Shown here in pieces: positions 6,395 to 8,822 of a stretch of 8,822 bases of DNA (within the stretch, counting starts at the first letter, position 1; every line of letters begins with the position of its first letter). The notes beneath the pieces were generated by a model, which saw only the letters and a program-made list of their open reading frames with translations, was not told the DNA's origin and searched no databases. The DNA lies in contig DAOTXS010000068.1 in the NCBI GenBank assembly GCA_034435055.1, forward strand, positions 1-8,822. The letters run 5' to 3'. The position numbers and the translations under genes are program-made. The stretch is from DAOTXS01 sp034435055. Its GTDB lineage: Bacteria; Chloroflexota; Anaerolineae; UBA4142.

Positions 6395-8710
6395 CTACGG
6401 ACGATCAATCACAAACATTGGCGATGTCCACGTCTCCCAGTCAGCAGGATTGTTGTCATCACCCAGTGCCTTTTGGATCGAGAGTTTGAAATAGTATTGT
6501 CCATCCGGCACCACATACGTCTTGTTGCCGCCTTTGGTCGTGCCATCCCACGCCAACGCAAAGAACGATGTTGCACTGCTGTTGCGTCCTACGTACTCCA
6601 TATCAAACGCACGATGCCACGCCTTGTTCGTGTTGGCTTCAAACACTTCAACGCGCAGTTTACGGACTTGATGATCAAGATGCACGAGGATAAACGGCGT
6701 TTGTCCAATCCCGGGAACAAGTGTAAAGACTGCGCCCGGCGTCGTGTGGACACCAAAAGTGCCACCGCCAAAGCATTCGCTTCCACGCAGGATCGCGGGT
6801 GGATTACACGTTGTCAAGCGTCCCAGATAGGGGAAGCCGCCGGTCAGCACCGGGATAGATTGATAGTCACCCTTGAAGCCAGCGTACGGGACACGATACA
6901 CTTGCCCGCCACTTTGCGGCGTGAACACAAGGTAACCACCGTACAAACTTCGATCTGCCAAACCGGCTGGCGCCGTGATCGTTACATTCACCGATGCCTT
7001 GCCGCCGGCAGGTACCGTTACGCTCGGCGCGCTAAAGACCACCGTCGCATACTCGGCATAGTAACTGACGGAGAATGTGTTGGGACCGGTCGCTAACGCA
7101 CCTTCGTGCGAGAGGTTGTAGGTTACCGCCGTGTTGCCATTGTTTTCGATGCTGAGCGTGTATGTTTTCGGACCGGCTTGGCTTTCACCCAAAGCCAACT
7201 CACCTGGCTCGATCTTGGTCGTTGCCAAAATCGCGCGATCAATCCGCAGCATCCCGGCACCTTGCCGATGCGCATTGTCCAAGCCCGCCGGCGTACCAAC
7301 CCGCGGCTTGGGCTCCGCGCTATTCTGCAAGATTGTTCCGACGATTTGGGATGGCGTCTTGGGCTTGGCTTGCAACAACAACGCGACGGCACCCGCGACG
7401 TGTGGCGACGACATCGAGGTACCGCTGATCGTCGCGTAACTGCCGCCTTCGATTGGATACGTCGAGCGGATCAAACCACCCGGCGCACCAATGTCCGGTT
7501 TGAACGAAAGATCAGGCGCGAGACCGAACGAACTGAACGATGAGATTTGTCCGCCGGTCGGATTCACCGAAGTGAACGCTTGATTCGTCCACGTCAGCGT
7601 TACGGGGCCGGCAACCAAGCGATTGTGAATCAGCACGCCTTCGGTATCCGAGATCGCCACGACTGGAATTGTGATCGGAGGCGTTCCGGCGACCGTGGGG
7701 CTGAATCGGCCGGGGAGGTTGTTATATAACACAACCGCTACCGCACCCGCTTGTTGCGCGTTGTACGCTTTTTGATAGAACGGGCAGGTACCGCGGCGAA
7801 TCAGCGCAACGTGCCCGGTGAGACTGCCGGCTGGAAGTGGATTACAACCGTCGTTCGTCGGCAAAACTCCTGGTGGAACTATTCCCACCGTGTTGACCTT
7901 TGTAATCGGGTAACTGCCGGAGAGTGGCGCGGGTGGTGCAGCAGCCGCATTGCCATAACCGATTTTATAGTCGTCCGGCGAAATGGTGAACGCCGCCAGA
8001 CTAACGTGTGTGTTATCGAACGAGGCAACGCCGATGACTTTTTTGCCCACACCCGGCGCACCCGCCGAGTAGAGACCATTCGCGCCATTGTTGCCAATCG
8101 AAGCGACGACGACCATTCCCTTGTTCACCAAACGATCGCTCGCTTGCGCGGTGGGATATTGGGGCCATTGGTACGCCGAGCCGATACTCATATTGAGCAC
8201 TTGCATCCCATCCGCCAGTGCGCGTTCCATTGCCGCCATCATAATGTCGGCAGTTGTGGAACCACTGCACCCAAAGACGCGATACGCGCCAAAGAGGACT
8301 TCCGGCGCAACGCCCTTCACCGCACCCTTCGCGCCGATGATGCCGGACACGTGCGTGCCGTGACCATTGCAATCATCGGGATACGCGTCCGGTGCTGGCG
8401 TAGGATTGTACGCCGCAGAACTGGGATCCGCATTGTACGCATCGCCCACAAAATCCCAGCCCTTGATCACGCGCGCGGTAGGAAAGACATTGCTGTTGCT
8501 GCGCTGAACACCATCACCACCCAGATCGGGATGATCGTAGTCAATGCCGGTGTCCATCACTGCCACTTTGATCCCTTTGCCGGTATAACCCAGTTCACTT
8601 TGGGCAATATCCGCACCGGTCATCGCAAGGGCATAGGCAAGGTCGGGATTGATCGGCGATTCTGGGGGTAGCGAGAAAGTATAGACCGGATTAGGGCAAT
8701 CGCATTTCAA
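6395..8710 (-). CDS. Subtilisin-like S8 serine protease with PA domain, 5'-truncated by an IS
   Basis: This open frame of 771 codons encodes a large extracellular-type subtilase (Vpr/lactocepin-like layout). In this frame the triad is Asp53 (VAVMDTGIDYDHPDLGG), His117 (NGHGTHVSG) and Ser432 (GTSMSSPHVAG), with the oxyanion Asn207. A PA domain is inserted at about 275-375 (GCNPLPAGSLTGHVALIRRG, then CPF). An Fn3-like region follows at about 505-615, with a beta-rich, FlgD-like end (W-DG...VPDGQYYFKL). All of this is uninterrupted to the TAG stop. The N-terminus is not natural. The signal peptide and I9-type propeptide are absent, the frame opens with TTG 8710 inside the end of an ISAs1 element, and no ribosome binding site precedes it. 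That TTG overlaps the transposase stop (TTGA), so coupled translation of a cytosolic fragment is conceivable. It is most likely a recently inactivated gene, first in a run of three secreted protease genes. Confidence 0.9.
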   Translation of the reverse strand: MKCDCPNPVYTFSLPPESPINPDLAYALAMTGADIAQSELGYTGKGIKVAVMDTGIDYDHPDLGGDGVQRSNSNVFPTARVIKGWDFVGDAYNADPSSAAYNPTPAPDAYPDDCNGHGTHVSGIIGAKGAVKGVAPEVLFGAYRVFGCSGSTTADIMMAAMERALADGMQVLNMSIGSAYQWPQYPTAQASDRLVNKGMVVVASIGNNGANGLYSAGAPGVGKKVIGVASFDNTHVSLAAFTISPDDYKIGYGNAAAAPPAPLSGSYPITKVNTVGIVPPGVLPTNDGCNPLPAGSLTGHVALIRRGTCPFYQKAYNAQQAGAVAVVLYNNLPGRFSPTVAGTPPITIPVVAISDTEGVLIHNRLVAGPVTLTWTNQAFTSVNPTGGQISSFSSFGLAPDLSFKPDIGAPGGLIRSTYPIEGGSYATISGTSMSSPHVAGAVALLLQAKPKTPSQIVGTILQNSAEPKPRVGTPAGLDNAHRQGAGMLRIDRAILATTKIEPGELALGESQAGPKTYTLSIENNGNTAVTYNLSHEGALATGPNTFSVSYYAEYATVVFSAPSVTVPAGGKASVNVTITAPAGLADRSLYGGYLVFTPQSGGQVYRVPYAGFKGDYQSIPVLTGGFPYLGRLTTCNPPAILRGSECFGGGTFGVHTTPGAVFTLVPGIGQTPFILVHLDHQVRKLRVEVFEANTNKAWHRAFDMEYVGRNSSATSFFALAWDGTTKGGNKTYVVPDGQYYFKLSIQKALGDDNNPADWETWTSPMFVIDRP
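8693..8710. repeat. Terminal inverted repeat of an ISAs1-family element (one end)
   Basis: AGGGCAATCGCATTTCAA lies directly after the transposase stop and marks the point where subtilase homology begins. From memory, ISAs1-family ends read close to CAGGGCAATCGCAT, with a target duplication of 8-10 bases. The partner repeat lies outside the window, so the exact boundary (8692 or 8693) is not proven. Confidence 0.6.
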
Positions 8711-8822
8711 CTCGAAAGAACTTTGAGCAAGTAATCTTGATCCCAGGCGGCTTTGAGTCTTTTCGCTTTGATGCCAATCTTGGCTGTCTGTTCTTGCTTT
8801 AAGAGATTGAGCGCAATGTGTC
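8707..8822 (-). CDS. ISAs1-family transposase, C-terminal fragment (5' end outside window)
   Basis: The minus strand from the window edge encodes 37 residues and a TGA stop. They read HIALNLLKQE, then KIGIKAKRLKAAWDQDY and LLKVL. This is the characteristic end of ISAs1-family (H-repeat-associated) transposases, usually RHIALNLL....K.GIKAKR..AGWD..YLLKVL. The two bases before the histidine codon fit an arginine codon, as expected. The enzyme is a DDE-type transposase that moves its own IS; only its tail is seen here. The stop overlaps the TTG that opens the truncated subtilase frame. The element's end lies within 15 bases of the stop. Confidence 0.88.
   Translation of the reverse strand, partial: HIALNLLKQEQTAKIGIKAKRLKAAWDQDYLLKVLSS

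Noticed and set aside
7751..8671. 306-codon plus-strand frame opposite the subtilase
   Set aside because: Its arginine- and isoleucine-rich composition is typical of an antisense shadow; the subtilase domains are unambiguous on the other strand.

Overview
This 8.8 kb window looks like a bacterial metagenomic contig, probably from a Chloroflexota (Anaerolineae-like) organism. The hints are a moderately GC-rich sequence, strong GGAGG-type ribosome binding sites, secreted trypsin-fold proteases with cysteine pairs, and a Thr/Pro-linker lipoprotein whose C-terminal domain (WPDSSLGCPQPG) I associate with that phylum. The taxonomic call is inference from recall, not a search.

Layout. The left edge (1-~142) is the C-terminal end of an IS5-family transposase. 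Right after it comes clpB (166-2763, +), the complete ClpB disaggregase, followed by a textbook terminator at 2769-2805. Facing clpB is a gene for a small secreted tryptophan-rich protein of unknown family (2865-3350, -). A roughly 450-base non-coding stretch (3351-3798) holds a minus-strand intrinsic terminator, an unusually long Shine-Dalgarno-like sequence and a promoter/palindrome. A lipoprotein gene follows (3799-4329, +). A convergent terminator (4371-4411) separates it from a minus-strand run of three secreted serine protease genes. In transcription order these are an S8 subtilase with a PA domain (8710-6395), S1 protease B (6238-5390) and S1 protease C (5291-4428). The right edge (8693-8822) is the C-terminal end of an ISAs1-family transposase with its terminal repeat, and it has removed the 5' end of the subtilase gene.

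How the parts relate. The two S1 proteases are clear tandem paralogs with intact catalytic triads. They differ in the residues that line the S1 pocket, so they probably cut different substrates. Together with the subtilase they form an extracellular protein-degradation locus. The subtilase is intact from its catalytic domain to its C-terminus but lacks signal peptide and propeptide, so it is probably non-functional as it stands. ClpB is an unrelated cytosolic protein-quality-control gene. Its native upstream region has been displaced by an IS, and the transposase frame runs into it without a stop.

I found no rRNA, tRNA, CRISPR array or recognisable defence system. The most interesting points are the two IS junctions, the S1 pocket divergence, the leader region of the tryptophan-rich protein gene and an internal start signal in the lipoprotein gene.
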